Assembly (NCBI GenBank): GCA_946407715.1
Contig: CAMJPH010000016.1
Coordinates: 1-36,041 of the forward strand
Source: an uncultured Bacteroidales bacterium
Lineage (GTDB): Bacteria > Bacteroidota > Bacteroidia > Bacteroidales > WCHB1-69
Direction of reading: 5' to 3'
Length of the DNA: 36,041 bases
Shown here: positions 17,527 to 25,385 of the stretch, piece after piece
How the letters are laid out: every line of letters begins with the position of its first letter
Position numbering within the stretch: position 1 is the first letter of the stretch
Notes under the pieces: model-generated
Database searches by the model: none
Told to the model about the DNA's origin: nothing
Seen by the model: the letters and a program-made list of their open reading frames with translations, nothing else
Translations under genes and position numbers: made by a program

Positions 17527-19374
17527 TTATTTCAGTAACAATTGATTGTATTTCCGTAAAGATTCCAAGATGTTGACTCTCACGTGGATGAAGTCGTCGG
17601 TACCGGCCTCTTTGAGCGCATTGAGGCACTCGGTTGGGTTGCCGGCCACGAGGAACGGGGTGTTCGGGAACTGTGCCTTGCATTGCTTGGCAGCTTCCAC
17701 ACCGAGGGTGGCGTACTCTTCGTCGGAGCTACAGACCACGATGAGGTCGGGTCTCGCTTCATCGGCGGCTTTCACGCCCGCTTCCACGGTCGGGAAACCG
17801 GCGGGCTCGATGATTTGGTAACCGGCACAACCGAAAAAGTTGGTGATGAAGCCGGCGCGCGCCTGACGCATGGCCAAGTTACCGACTTTCAGCAGGAACA
17901 CGGACGGGCGATGGTTCCTGGCGGCGTATTTTTCGGTCTCAAGGCGAACTTCCTCGAAGGCCATGGCGCCGCGGTAGGTTTTCAGTCCTTCGCAGTCGTC
18001 TTTCTTCACGCGCTCGATCTTGTCGGCCATCATCTCGTTGATGTTCGGGTATTGGTTGGTGCCGAGCAGGATATAGCGGCGGGTGGCGATGTTCATGTCG
18101 CGCTTCTGGCAGCTTTCCTCAATGGCTGTACGCATTGAACCGTCTTCGATAGCTTTGAGGGCACCGCCTTGTTGCTCAACGTTTTGGAAAAGTTTCCAGG
18201 CATTTTCCGCGATGGAATTGGTAAGATTTTCCACGTAGTAGGAACCTGCGGCAGGATCCACCACGCGGTCCATGAATGCTTCTTCTTTCAAAATCACCTG
18301 TACGTTGCGGGAGATGCGGCGGGAGAATTCGTCGGATTCCTTGTAGGCCACATCGAACGGCTGCAACGAGATGGAGTCGGAGCCGCCAATAGCTGCCGAC
18401 ATACCTTCCGTGGTGCTGCGGAGCATGTTGACGTATGGATCGTAAAGCGTTTTGTTCCAAGTGGATGCCACGGTGTTGATATGGATTTTGTATGCACAGT
18501 CGCATTCGGGCTTGTATTGTGCCACCATCGTGGACCAAAGCAGGCGCGTGGCGCGCAGTTTGGCGATTTCCATAAAGTAGTTGGAGCCGACGGAGAGCGT
18601 GAGCTGCATTCGGGACGCGACTTTCTCGGGTTTTAGCCCTTTTTCTGTGCAGAAAGCAAGATATTCGTTTGCCATGCTGAGGGTGTAAGCCAGTTCTTGC
18701 ACGATGGTCGCACCGGCATTGTGCAGCACGATGCCATTCACGTTGATGACCTTGAAGTTTTTCATGCAGCCGTTCATTTCTAACAGCGTCACGGCCTGTT
18801 GCATGTCCTCTTCGGCGGATTTCCAAAACTTGTTGTGGCGCAAACGATAGGTCAGAGGATCGAAGTTAAGGCTGCCCGACACTTTTTCTTTGTCGAAGTT
18901 ATGGGCTTCCACGTAGTTGACGAAGCGTTTCATCAGGTCGAGGTAACTCTTCACGTGGTTGAACTGTACGCCGTTGGTGTTCAGGTCGATGTCTTTGAGC
19001 TGCGTTTCCAAAGCCGCGTCACTGTCAATGTTGGCGGCGTTGAAAGCCACGCAAGTGGCACCGCGTTTCAAGGCATCCGTTGCGATGGCGTTGGCCTTGG
19101 CGGGATCGGATTCTTCCACTTCCTGAACGATGTCCCAATGGTTGTCACGCGCTTTTGTGCCACGCGTGTATGGGAACTCGTTCGGCATGGTCTTCAGATA
19201 GTCCAGATCCTGCATGTTTTCAGCGCGATAGTAAGGACGAACCTGAAACCCTTCGTCGGTTCTCCATACCAGTTTTTTCTCGTAATCAGCACCTTTAAGG
19301 TCTTTATTGATGGTGGCTTCCCATTGCTCCGTGGTCACGGGCGGGAATTCGGTGAATAGTTTTTCGTCGTTCAT
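17527..19374 (-). CDS. mutA: Methylmalonyl-CoA mutase small (beta) subunit
   Basis: The 615-residue non-catalytic subunit of adenosylcobalamin-dependent methylmalonyl-CoA mutase, which links succinyl-CoA and methylmalonyl-CoA in propionate formation. The N-terminus KLFTEFPPVTTEQWEATINKDLKG, the mutase barrel with the GGSDSISLQPFD segment, and VVDPAAGSYYVENLT are typical. The C-terminal B12-fold domain (FLLKVGNLAMRQARAGFITNFF) lacks the cobalamin-ligating DxHxxG motif, as expected for the small subunit. ATG 19374 is chosen because TATCTTTG lies 22 bases upstream; a frame extending 27 codons further would start before the promoter. The large subunit gene mutB, usually next on the same strand, is absent: a palindrome and terminator follow instead. 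Confidence 0.93.
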   Translation of the reverse strand: MNDEKLFTEFPPVTTEQWEATINKDLKGADYEKKLVWRTDEGFQVRPYYRAENMQDLDYLKTMPNEFPYTRGTKARDNHWDIVQEVEESDPAKANAIATDALKRGATCVAFNAANIDSDAALETQLKDIDLNTNGVQFNHVKSYLDLMKRFVNYVEAHNFDKEKVSGSLNFDPLTYRLRHNKFWKSAEEDMQQAVTLLEMNGCMKNFKVINVNGIVLHNAGATIVQELAYTLSMANEYLAFCTEKGLKPEKVASRMQLTLSVGSNYFMEIAKLRATRLLWSTMVAQYKPECDCAYKIHINTVASTWNKTLYDPYVNMLRSTTEGMSAAIGGSDSISLQPFDVAYKESDEFSRRISRNVQVILKEEAFMDRVVDPAAGSYYVENLTNSIAENAWKLFQNVEQQGGALKAIEDGSMRTAIEESCQKRDMNIATRRYILLGTNQYPNINEMMADKIERVKKDDCEGLKTYRGAMAFEEVRLETEKYAARNHRPSVFLLKVGNLAMRQARAGFITNFFGCAGYQIIEPAGFPTVEAGVKAADEARPDLIVVCSSDEEYATLGVEAAKQCKAQFPNTPFLVAGNPTECLNALKEAGTDDFIHVRVNILESLRKYNQLLLK

Positions 19375-19396
19375 ATTCCTTTTATATTTGAGCGGG

Positions 19397-19404
19397 CAAA
19401 GATA
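19397..19404 (-). promoter_or_regulatory. -7 promoter element of mutA
   Basis: TATCTTTG on the minus strand lies 22 bases before the chosen ATG. The short leader leaves no room for a cobalamin riboswitch. Confidence 0.7.
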
Positions 19405-19446
19405 CAAATTTTTAGTGAACAGTGACTTGTAATTTGTGTCGTAATT

Positions 19447-19467
19447 AAGGTTCAAAGTCCAAGGTCC
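19447..19467. repeat. Tandem heptamer array (3 x 7) running into the trmH 3' end
   Basis: Heptamers AAGGTTC, AAAGTCC, AAGGTCC are contiguous. They include the trmH stop codon and encode its last residues (LDLGL). A related pair TTAGTGA-ACAGTGA lies nearby at 19412-19425. Confidence 0.65.
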
Positions 19468-20150
19468 AAATGTGTCATATAGTAATCAATCAATCTTTCG
19501 GGGTCTTTTACGCTTTTTTGCAGCCAATCGAAATAGATTTCCTCTTTTTCTTCATCAGAAAGCTGCCACTGGACATTAGAGTGACGCATTTTTTCAGAAA
19601 AATGGGAGAGGATAATGGCGGCGGAGTTGGAGATGTTGAAGCTTTCTGTGAATCCGTACATCGGGATGAGAACATTACCGTCAGCGTATTTTATGGCATC
19701 ATCGGAGAGGCCGGTCAGTTCGGTACCGAACAGGAAAGCGGTCTTCTGTTCCACCGGAAGGTCGAAGATGGTGCGCTTTTGTTCATCGGGGAGAGTGGCA
19801 GCCACCCAATAACCCTGCTCGTGCAGACGGTCGATGCACTCTTTGACATTGTTCTCGCTGTGGGGAAATTCGTGGATGGTGAGCCACTTGTCGGCTCCCA
19901 TGCTGATTTCCTTGTTCGCCTCAAATTCATTCCGATGTTGGATTACGTACACGTCCTGCACACCGTAGCAGTCACAAGTACGCAGGACAGCACTGATGTT
20001 TTGCGCCTGAAACAGGTCCTCCAACACCACAGTGATATGGCGTGTGCGGTTCGCTATGATTTCAGACAGTCGCTGCTGTCGGTTTTCAGTAACAAACTGT
20101 TTGAGGTACGTTGTAACTTTTTCTCGTAAAGTCTTGTCTTTTATTGTCAT
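19452..20150 (-). CDS. trmH: tRNA (guanosine-2'-O-)-methyltransferase, TrmH family
   Basis: SPOUT-fold methyltransferase that uses SAM to methylate the 2'-hydroxyl of a guanosine, most likely G18 of tRNA. The 232-residue product has motif 1 ITVVLEDLFQAQNISAVLRTCD (about 39-60, with the conserved N and R), motif 2 FLFGTELTGLSDDAI and motif 3 IPMYGFTESFNISNSAAIIL, forming the knotted SAM site. The similarity to TrmH, including NISAVLRTCD, is stronger than to rRNA SpoU relatives, although the exact target cannot be proven. The last codons are encoded by a heptamer repeat. No -7 element is evident upstream, so it may depend on read-through past the HU terminator or on a weaker promoter. Confidence 0.85.
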   Translation of the reverse strand: MTIKDKTLREKVTTYLKQFVTENRQQRLSEIIANRTRHITVVLEDLFQAQNISAVLRTCDCYGVQDVYVIQHRNEFEANKEISMGADKWLTIHEFPHSENNVKECIDRLHEQGYWVAATLPDEQKRTIFDLPVEQKTAFLFGTELTGLSDDAIKYADGNVLIPMYGFTESFNISNSAAIILSHFSEKMRHSNVQWQLSDEEKEEIYFDWLQKSVKDPERLIDYYMTHLDLGL

Positions 20151-20169
20151 CTTGATAAATAAATGCCAT

Positions 20170-20194
20170 AAAAAAAGCCCTTGTTCAGGGCTTT
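20170..20194 (-). terminator. Terminator of the HU gene
   Basis: AAAGCCCT pairs with AGGGCTTT around a TGTTC loop, with a T-run on the minus strand. It lies about 20 bases after the HU stop codon. Confidence 0.85.
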
Positions 20195-20214
20195 CAAATC
20201 GTCATGAAATAGAA

Positions 20215-20484
20215 TTATTTCATTTTTGCAAATGCAGCACCGGGTTTGAATTTGACAACTTTCTTTGCAGGAATCTTGATGGACTTGCCTGTGCGCGGGT
20301 TGTGGCCCACTCTGGCTTTGCGGTCTGTCACGCTGAATGTGCCGAAACCGATTAAGGAAATCTTGTCACTCTTTTTCAAAGCATCTTTGGTGGCTTCCAT
20401 AAAGGCCTCTAAAGCGCCCTTAGCTTGGACTTTTGTCAAACCGGCTTTTTCTGCCATAGCATTGATTAATTCACTCTTGTTCAT
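20215..20484 (-). CDS. hup: HU family DNA-binding protein
   Basis: An 89-residue nucleoid-associated histone-like protein that bends DNA as a dimer. The typical order is visible: MNKSELINAMAEKAGLTK helix pair, ALEAFMEATKDALKK, ISLIGFGTFSVTDRKARVGHNPRTG (about 43-67, containing the minor-groove arm with its RxGxNPxTG motif), then IKIPAKKVVKFKPGAAF. Length and motif fit HU rather than the longer IHF-like variants. It is monocistronic, with a TAACTTTG promoter element about 40 bases upstream and its own terminator. Confidence 0.95.
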   Translation of the reverse strand: MNKSELINAMAEKAGLTKVQAKGALEAFMEATKDALKKSDKISLIGFGTFSVTDRKARVGHNPRTGKSIKIPAKKVVKFKPGAAFAKMK

Positions 20485-20521
20485 TTTTTTTAATTTAAAA
20501 GGTTAGTTATAATTTGAGGCA

Positions 20522-20529
20522 CAAAGTTA
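20522..20529 (-). promoter_or_regulatory. -7 promoter element of HU
   Basis: TAACTTTG on the minus strand matches TAnnTTTG, 38 bases before the ATG. Confidence 0.65.
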
Positions 20530-20621
20530 AAAAAAATTATAAAAAGCGACTTCGAATAAAAGATTGTTGGTAAATATTTATATTTGTTAATACGCAATAT
20601 TGTATTTTGCATATTTTTATA

Positions 20622-21593
20622 CTAAAATAAATAATTGGTATAATTTACAGCTCTGAACCCAGTTAAAAAATCTGCTATTTTCATTTTTGATTTTCCTTCA
20701 AATTGCAAGAATTTGACAGAAATGTCGAAATTTTTGGTAGATATTAACATTTCTTTATGTGAATTTATCGTGATTTTTCCTGGTTTTTGTGTGCTCGGGT
20801 TGTTTGTTGTTTTTATTTCGAAAATTTTAAGGGTGCAAGGTTGCGGATTGTTTGTTCCTTGGCTTAGGAGTCCGATGCGTGTGAATGCGGCAGGATAGGG
20901 GGAGAGTCCGCGGACGTGATTGTAGATATTCTCGGCGGTGTCGTCCCAATGGATGAGCATGTCCTCCTTGAAAATTTTAGGCGCCGGTTTCAGATTCTCA
21001 ACAAGAGCTTGCGGCACGGGGCGGGCTGTATTGTCTGCTAATTGTTGAAGCGTTTCCACTGCAATCTCCGCACCGGCGACCATCAGTTTGTCGTGCAATG
21101 TGCCGGCATTGTCCTCTTTGGTGATTTCCACCTCTTTCTGAAGCAGAATCGACCCGGTGTCAGTGTGTTCATCCAGCAAAAAGGTAGTGACACCCGTTTT
21201 GGTTTCCCCGTTCATGATGGCGCGTTGGATGGGTGCGGCGCCACGATACTGCGGAAGCAGCGATGCGTGGACGTTGAATGTGCCAAGCAGTGGCATCTGG
21301 TAAACGCATTTCGGCAGCATCCGGAAAGCTACCACCACGAAAATATCCGCGTAATAGTCTCGCAAGTCCTCCACAAAAGCTTCGTCTTTCAGCTTTTCGG
21401 GTTGCAACACGGGTATCTGGTGGGCGATGGCATAGTTCTTCACATCGGAACTGCGAAGATGCTGACCACGACCAGCCGGTTTGTCTGGTGTAGTGACCAC
21501 CGCCACCACATCGTGACCGGCCTTCCGGATAGCGTCCAACGTGGCGACTGCAAACTCCGGCGTACCCATGAATATAACACGTAATTTTTTCAT
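20622..21593 (-). CDS. fmt: Methionyl-tRNA formyltransferase
   Basis: Transfers a formyl group from 10-formyl-tetrahydrofolate to initiator Met-tRNA. The 323-residue product has the N-terminal Rossmann-type start RVIFMGTPEFAVATLDAI, the catalytic residues N107 and H109 in TFNVHASLLPQYRGAAPI, and D145 in DEHTDTGSIL, matching E. coli N106, H108 and D144. The C-terminal tRNA-binding OB domain (about 215-315) is present. It lies 93 bases downstream of ribH with palindrome copy C between them. No clear promoter was seen, so it may be transcribed with the TPR-ribH genes. Confidence 0.95.
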   Translation of the reverse strand: MKKLRVIFMGTPEFAVATLDAIRKAGHDVVAVVTTPDKPAGRGQHLRSSDVKNYAIAHQIPVLQPEKLKDEAFVEDLRDYYADIFVVVAFRMLPKCVYQMPLLGTFNVHASLLPQYRGAAPIQRAIMNGETKTGVTTFLLDEHTDTGSILLQKEVEITKEDNAGTLHDKLMVAGAEIAVETLQQLADNTARPVPQALVENLKPAPKIFKEDMLIHWDDTAENIYNHVRGLSPYPAAFTRIGLLSQGTNNPQPCTLKIFEIKTTNNPSTQKPGKITINSHKEMLISTKNFDISVKFLQFEGKSKMKIADFLTGFRAVNYTNYLF

Positions 21594-21622
21594 TGTTTGT
21601 TCGAATTTTCTGTGTCAATAAT

Positions 21623-21650
21623 GTAGAGACGTTTCCTGAAACGTCTCTAC
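21623..21650. repeat. Palindrome copy C (perfect)
   Basis: Arms GTAGAGACGTTTC and GAAACGTCTCTAC are perfect 13-mers around a CT centre, with one further T/A pair outside. It sits between ribH and fmt. No T-run follows, so terminator function is doubtful. Confidence 0.9.
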
Positions 21651-21686
21651 AGAAACATCTGCTGGCTATTGCTGATGAATAACAGT

Positions 21687-22169
21687 TTAGCAGTCGAAAG
21701 CCAGCATTTTCAGGGCACTTACCGCTCCTTCAACGCCTTTGTTTCCATGTTTGCCGCCAGCACGGTCTTCGGCTTGCTCCATCGTGTTACAAGTCAAGAC
21801 ACTGAAAATCACTGGCTTTGAAAAATCAAGGCCCACTTTCATGATTCCATCGGCAACGGCTTGGGCGATGAAATCGAAGTGACGTGTTTCTCCTTGGATG
21901 ATACAACCGATGCAGATGACAGCATCTACAGAGGATTTTTCCAACAGCCATTTTGCGCCGAGTGGCAACTCAAAACTGCCGGGAACATGTTTTACCAAAA
22001 TGTTTTCTTCTTTAATGCCATGTTCAAGCAGGCAATCTTGCGCACCTTTTAAAAGCGAATCGGTAATGCGGTCGTTCCATTCGCTGACCACAATACCGAT
22101 TCTTGTATTTTGTGCGGAAGAAAACTCAAAAGGTGTGAATTCCGATAAGTTTTTCTTCTTTTCAGTCAT
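21687..22169 (-). CDS. ribH: 6,7-dimethyl-8-ribityllumazine synthase
   Basis: Penultimate step of riboflavin synthesis: condenses the ribityl pyrimidine-dione with 3,4-dihydroxy-2-butanone 4-phosphate. The 160-residue length is standard. Visible motifs are RIGIVVSEWNDRIT (aromatic substrate contact), VPGSFELPLGAKWLL, GCIIQGETRHFDFIA with the conserved catalytic His, and GVLT-like SVLTCNTMEQAEDRAGG. It starts five bases after the TPR protein gene and must be co-transcribed with it. A ring-shaped or icosahedral assembly is usual for the family. Confidence 0.95.
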   Translation of the reverse strand: MTEKKKNLSEFTPFEFSSAQNTRIGIVVSEWNDRITDSLLKGAQDCLLEHGIKEENILVKHVPGSFELPLGAKWLLEKSSVDAVICIGCIIQGETRHFDFIAQAVADGIMKVGLDFSKPVIFSVLTCNTMEQAEDRAGGKHGNKGVEGAVSALKMLAFDC

Positions 22170-22174
22170 TAATA

Positions 22175-22876
22175 TTATTTTACGTGTGATTTTGCTCTCT
22201 CAACGTATTGAGCCACACTCATTTTGTTGTATTCGGTGTAGAAGTCCTTTTCAATGGTCTCGTATGCGTCAAGAGCTTTTTTCCAGTCACCTTTTCTTTC
22301 ATGCATTTGACCCAACTTGAAAAGAGCGATAGGGGTGAAGAACGGATCTTTGCCCTTCACAGCTTTTTCGTAGTAGCTGATGGCATTAGACTCATCGCCT
22401 TGCTCATCGTAAAGGTCGCCGATAGTGGCTTGGCAGGCATACCAAAGCACATCCTCTTTCTTTTTGAATTTCTTGAGGTATTCCATCGCCTCGTCCTTTT
22501 GTCCCAACTTCAGATAGGTCAAGCCGGCATAGTAATTGGCTGTGTTGGAGGTTTTAGAAAGTTTGTAACCGCTTGCGATATCCAAGAAGCCTTCATTTTC
22601 ACCGTCACCTTCGAGGGCTTTTTTCAAAGAAGCGGTGTCGCCTTGAGTGAGCCAATGGATAGGCTGCTGGATTTGAGCGGCAGCTTTAGCATTTTTCTTT
22701 TGGACATAAAAACGATTGAAGGCCAGTATCGCGAGAACGATGACCAATACGCCAATAATGACACCGTAAATGATATTCTGATATTTGTTGAAGAACGCCA
22801 GAATTTTTGTTACAATGTTCTCATTTTCTTGGGTTTGCTCAACTTTTTTGGAGCCCAGATTTTCTGTATTTGCCAT
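22175..22876 (-). CDS. Membrane-anchored tetratricopeptide repeat protein
   Basis: A 233-residue protein with a charged N-terminus, one transmembrane helix (about 35-53, IIYGVIIGVLVIVLAILAF) and a helical repeat region. TPR-like units are visible: ANYYAGLTYLKLGQKDEAMEYLKKF, ACQATIGDLYDEQGDESNAISYYEKAV and ALFKLGQMHERKGDWKKALDAYETI. The topology (short cytoplasmic N-terminus, periplasmic TPRs) resembles YfgM-like chaperone-associated proteins, but this is resemblance only. It is first in a transcript with ribH, preceded by TATTTTTG about 28 bases upstream. The pairing with ribH does not by itself reveal a function. Confidence 0.85.
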   Translation of the reverse strand: MANTENLGSKKVEQTQENENIVTKILAFFNKYQNIIYGVIIGVLVIVLAILAFNRFYVQKKNAKAAAQIQQPIHWLTQGDTASLKKALEGDGENEGFLDIASGYKLSKTSNTANYYAGLTYLKLGQKDEAMEYLKKFKKKEDVLWYACQATIGDLYDEQGDESNAISYYEKAVKGKDPFFTPIALFKLGQMHERKGDWKKALDAYETIEKDFYTEYNKMSVAQYVERAKSHVK

Positions 22877-22903
22877 AATTATACGTCTGATTTTTTAAGG
22901 GTG

Positions 22904-22911
22904 CAAAAATA
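22904..22911 (-). promoter_or_regulatory. -7 promoter element of the TPR-ribH transcript
   Basis: TATTTTTG on the minus strand lies 27 bases before the ATG. Confidence 0.7.
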
Positions 22912-22996
22912 CACTTTTTTTGAAAAGAAAACCATCTGTTTGGAACATTTAAAATAAAGTCGTAATTTTCTGCTTTAACGTATTGGCTAATAGTGT

Positions 22997-24235
22997 TCAG
23001 AGTCCGAAAGCTTGTTTGATTTTTTCCACGTAGTCTAAGCGCTCCCAGGGGAAGAAGGTTACCATACGTTTGCCTTGTGCGGTTTCGATCTCTTTTTCGT
23101 AGAAATCTCTGCCGAAATGGCCGTATGAGGCGGTGGGTTCGTAAATCGGGTTTTTCAGTTGGAAACGGTTGATGATGTCGTAGGGGCGCATCGGGAAGAT
23201 TTCGCTGATGCGCATGGCGATTTCACTGTCGTGCATCTTCACTTTGGCGGTGCCGTAGGTGTTGACGTAGAGTCCCACGGGTTCCGCCTTGCCGATGGCG
23301 TAGGCCACTTGGATGAGCACTTGGTCGCAGAGACCGGCGGCCACCATGTTTTTGGCAATGTGCCGGGTGGCGTAAGCGGCAGAACGGTCAACCTTGGAGG
23401 GATCTTTGCCGGAGAAAGCGCCACCGCCGTGCGCACCGCGTCCACCGTAAGTGTCAACGATGATTTTACGGCCGGTGAGGCCGGAATCTCCGTGCGGTCC
23501 GCCGATGACGAACTTGCCGGTGGGGTTTACAAAAAGTTTGTATTCCGTGTTGAACAGTTTCTGAACGTTTTTCGGGCAACTTTTCTTCACTCTGGGAATC
23601 AGGATTTTCTCCACATCGCGGCGGATGGTTTCCAACATGGTGCCTTCGTCGGCGAAATCGTCATGTTGCGTGGAAATGACGATGCTGTCGATGCGTTCGG
23701 GTTTGTGTTTTTCGGAATATTGAACGGTGACCTGGGATTTGGAGTCGGGGCGCAAATAGATCATTTTCTTGCCTTCCTTGCGGATAGCGGCCAACTCTTG
23801 CACGAAACGGTGAGCCAACTCAATAGGTAACGGCATGTAGTTGTCCATTTCGTTGCAGGCGTAACCGAACATCATGCCTTGGTCGCCCGCGCCCTGTTCC
23901 TCCAGAGCCGCACGTTCCACGCCTTGGTTGATGTCGGGCGACTGGCTGTGTATGGTGGAAATCACACCGCAGGATTTGTGGTCGAACTGGTAGTCGCTCT
24001 TGTTGTAGCCGATGTCTTTGATGACACGGCGCACCACGTCATCAACGGAAACATAGCCTTCGGTCTTCACTTCACCGGCGCAGACCACAAGGCCGGTGGT
24101 TACAAGGGTCTCGCACGCCACTTTCGATTCAGGGTCTTGCGCGAGGAAATTGTCTAACAATGCGTCCGAAATCTGGTCGCAAATTTTGTCGGGATGTCCT
24201 TCCGACACGGATTCTGATGTGAACAAATAACTCAT
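22997..24235 (-). CDS. metK: S-adenosylmethionine synthetase
   Basis: Makes SAM from methionine and ATP in the cytoplasm. The 412-residue product starts [25 protein letters not shown], with the ATP-binding GHPDK at 13-17. It has [12 protein letters not shown] and the glycine-rich [19 protein letters not shown] loop (about 268-286), both hallmarks of MetK. ATG 24235 is chosen because residues before it would be a non-homologous hydrophobic extension. The -7 element TATTTTTG is about 115 bases upstream, giving an unusually long leader that carries a SAM-II-like motif. Confidence 0.95.
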   Translation of the reverse strand: MSYLFTSESVSEGHPDKICDQISDALLDNFLAQDPESKVACETLVTTGLVVCAGEVKTEGYVSVDDVVRRVIKDIGYNKSDYQFDHKSCGVISTIHSQSPDINQGVERAALEEQGAGDQGMMFGYACNEMDNYMPLPIELAHRFVQELAAIRKEGKKMIYLRPDSKSQVTVQYSEKHKPERIDSIVISTQHDDFADEGTMLETIRRDVEKILIPRVKKSCPKNVQKLFNTEYKLFVNPTGKFVIGGPHGDSGLTGRKIIVDTYGGRGAHGGGAFSGKDPSKVDRSAAYATRHIAKNMVAAGLCDQVLIQVAYAIGKAEPVGLYVNTYGTAKVKMHDSEIAMRISEIFPMRPYDIINRFQLKNPIYEPTASYGHFGRDFYEKEIETAQGKRMVTFFPWERLDYVEKIKQAFGL

Positions 24236-24290
24236 AATCAGTAATTTAATTATAAAAAAATAAAAAACTGAAAATCGTGGAAGAAGATGT

Positions 24291-24340
24291 TTTAGCATTT
24301 TTTTTTGTGGTTGCAATCATGACAAATCTATCCACTGGTT
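24291..24340 (-). promoter_or_regulatory. Candidate SAM-II-like riboswitch in the metK leader
   Basis: Read on the minus strand, the leader contains GTGG, then GATTTG, an 11-base stretch ending TTGCA, then CCAC, a 10-base A-rich linker and TGCTAAAA. GTGG/CCAC would form P1. GATTT through GCA spans 17 bases, and the GCTAAA segment lies 10 bases after P1, close to the spacing in published SAM-II aptamers. The element starts at the predicted transcription start. Weak points: P1 is only 4 bp with extra bases inside, and the P2 pseudoknot pairing is short (ATT with AAT). Confidence 0.35.
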
Positions 24341-24348
24341 TTCGGCGG

Positions 24349-24356
24349 CAAAAATA
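24349..24356 (-). promoter_or_regulatory. -7 promoter element of metK
   Basis: TATTTTTG on the minus strand predicts transcription starting near 24342 and a leader of about 107 bases. Confidence 0.65.
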
Positions 24357-24448
24357 TAATTTTTTTCAATATAAAAGCAACACTATTTGAATTGTTTTTA
24401 ACCAGTGGCCAACGGTTGAAAGCCAAAAGCAAATAGCCAAAAAAAATG

Positions 24449-24456
24449 TACTTTTG
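24449..24456 (+). promoter_or_regulatory. -7 promoter element of lgt
   Basis: TACTTTTG lies 16 bases before the ATG at 24473 and overlaps an upstream in-frame ATG at 24446, which it rules out. Confidence 0.7.
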
Positions 24457-24472
24457 CCACCGCATTTTAAAA

Positions 24473-25351
24473 ATGAAAAGTATGTTTTATAATACCTTAT
24501 GTTATATTACGTGGAAAGTGAATCCGGTGGCGTTTCATCTTGGTTCTGTCGAAGTCCGCTGGTACGGCATTCTGCTGGCGCTCGGCTTCTTGTTAGCCTA
24601 TTACACGCTACAGCAGATTTTCAAAACCGAGCATCTTTCACAGAAATTGTTGGACAAAATTTCCATTTGGACGATTGTGTGGACGATTATAGGATTGCGT
24701 CTCGGACACTTCCTGTTCTATGAGCCGGAAATGTTCATCACACATCCATTGCAGATTCTGTTGCCGGTGGATGAGAATTGGCATTTCATCGGTTATCAAG
24801 GACTTGCGAGCCACGGCGGCGTCATTGGCATCTTCGGGTTTCTGATTTACTACAGTTGGCGGCATAAAATCAACTTCCTTTGGATTTTGGACCGTTTGGC
24901 GATTGCGGTTCCTGTTGCGGCCTCGTTTGTGCGCATCGGCAACCTGATGAACCATGAAATAGTGGGCAGCATCACGGAGATGCCATGGGCATTCGACTTC
25001 ATCTACGGCGGATTCGGCATCGCGGGTACGTTCCGGCATCCCGCCCAGCTCTACGAATCCATTGTCTATTTGCTGGTGTTTGTCGGATTGGCCATTTACT
25101 ATTTCAAATTTGCTAAAGGGAAGGTGGCGGCAGGTCGCACCTCCGGCATAACGCTGACCGTGATTTTCACGGCACGTTTCATCATCGAGTTTTTCAAGGA
25201 AGTGCAGGTACAAGACGAAATCGGTCATGTGCTCAACAACGGCCAATGGCTCAGCATCCCGATGATTCTCATTGGATTAGGATGTTTGATTTATTCGTTT
25301 GTGAAACCGAGTTACCCGGAATGTCCGTATAAGGAAGAACCTGTCAAGTAG
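24473..25351 (+). CDS. lgt: Prolipoprotein diacylglyceryl transferase
   Basis: Integral inner-membrane enzyme that adds diacylglycerol from phosphatidylglycerol to the lipobox cysteine of prolipoproteins, the first step in maturing lipoproteins such as those encoded nearby. The 292-residue product has about seven hydrophobic helices. Signature segments are EVRWYGILLALGFLLAYY, ASHGGVIGIFGF (HGG loop), VRIGNLMNHEIVG (the Lgt signature with conserved R, G, N, E) and FRHPAQLYESI (HPxQLYE). ATG 24473 is chosen from its place after the -7 element; an ATG three codons later is an alternative. Confidence 0.95.
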   Translation: MKSMFYNTLCYITWKVNPVAFHLGSVEVRWYGILLALGFLLAYYTLQQIFKTEHLSQKLLDKISIWTIVWTIIGLRLGHFLFYEPEMFITHPLQILLPVDENWHFIGYQGLASHGGVIGIFGFLIYYSWRHKINFLWILDRLAIAVPVAASFVRIGNLMNHEIVGSITEMPWAFDFIYGGFGIAGTFRHPAQLYESIVYLLVFVGLAIYYFKFAKGKVAAGRTSGITLTVIFTARFIIEFFKEVQVQDEIGHVLNNGQWLSIPMILIGLGCLIYSFVKPSYPECPYKEEPVK

Positions 25352-25383
25352 TGCCACAACTCGTCACTGCAAGGTTGTGACAC
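25351..25383. terminator. Possible terminator between convergent lgt and lipoprotein genes
   Basis: GTGCCACAAC can pair with GTTGTGACAC (one C/A mismatch) around a 13-base loop in the short gap between the two stop codons. The following T-run is weak. Confidence 0.4.
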
Positions 25384-25385
25384 CT

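Noticed and set aside
19375..19420. Cobalamin riboswitch ahead of mutA
   Set aside because: The -7 element is only 22 bases from the chosen start codon, leaving no room for the aptamer.
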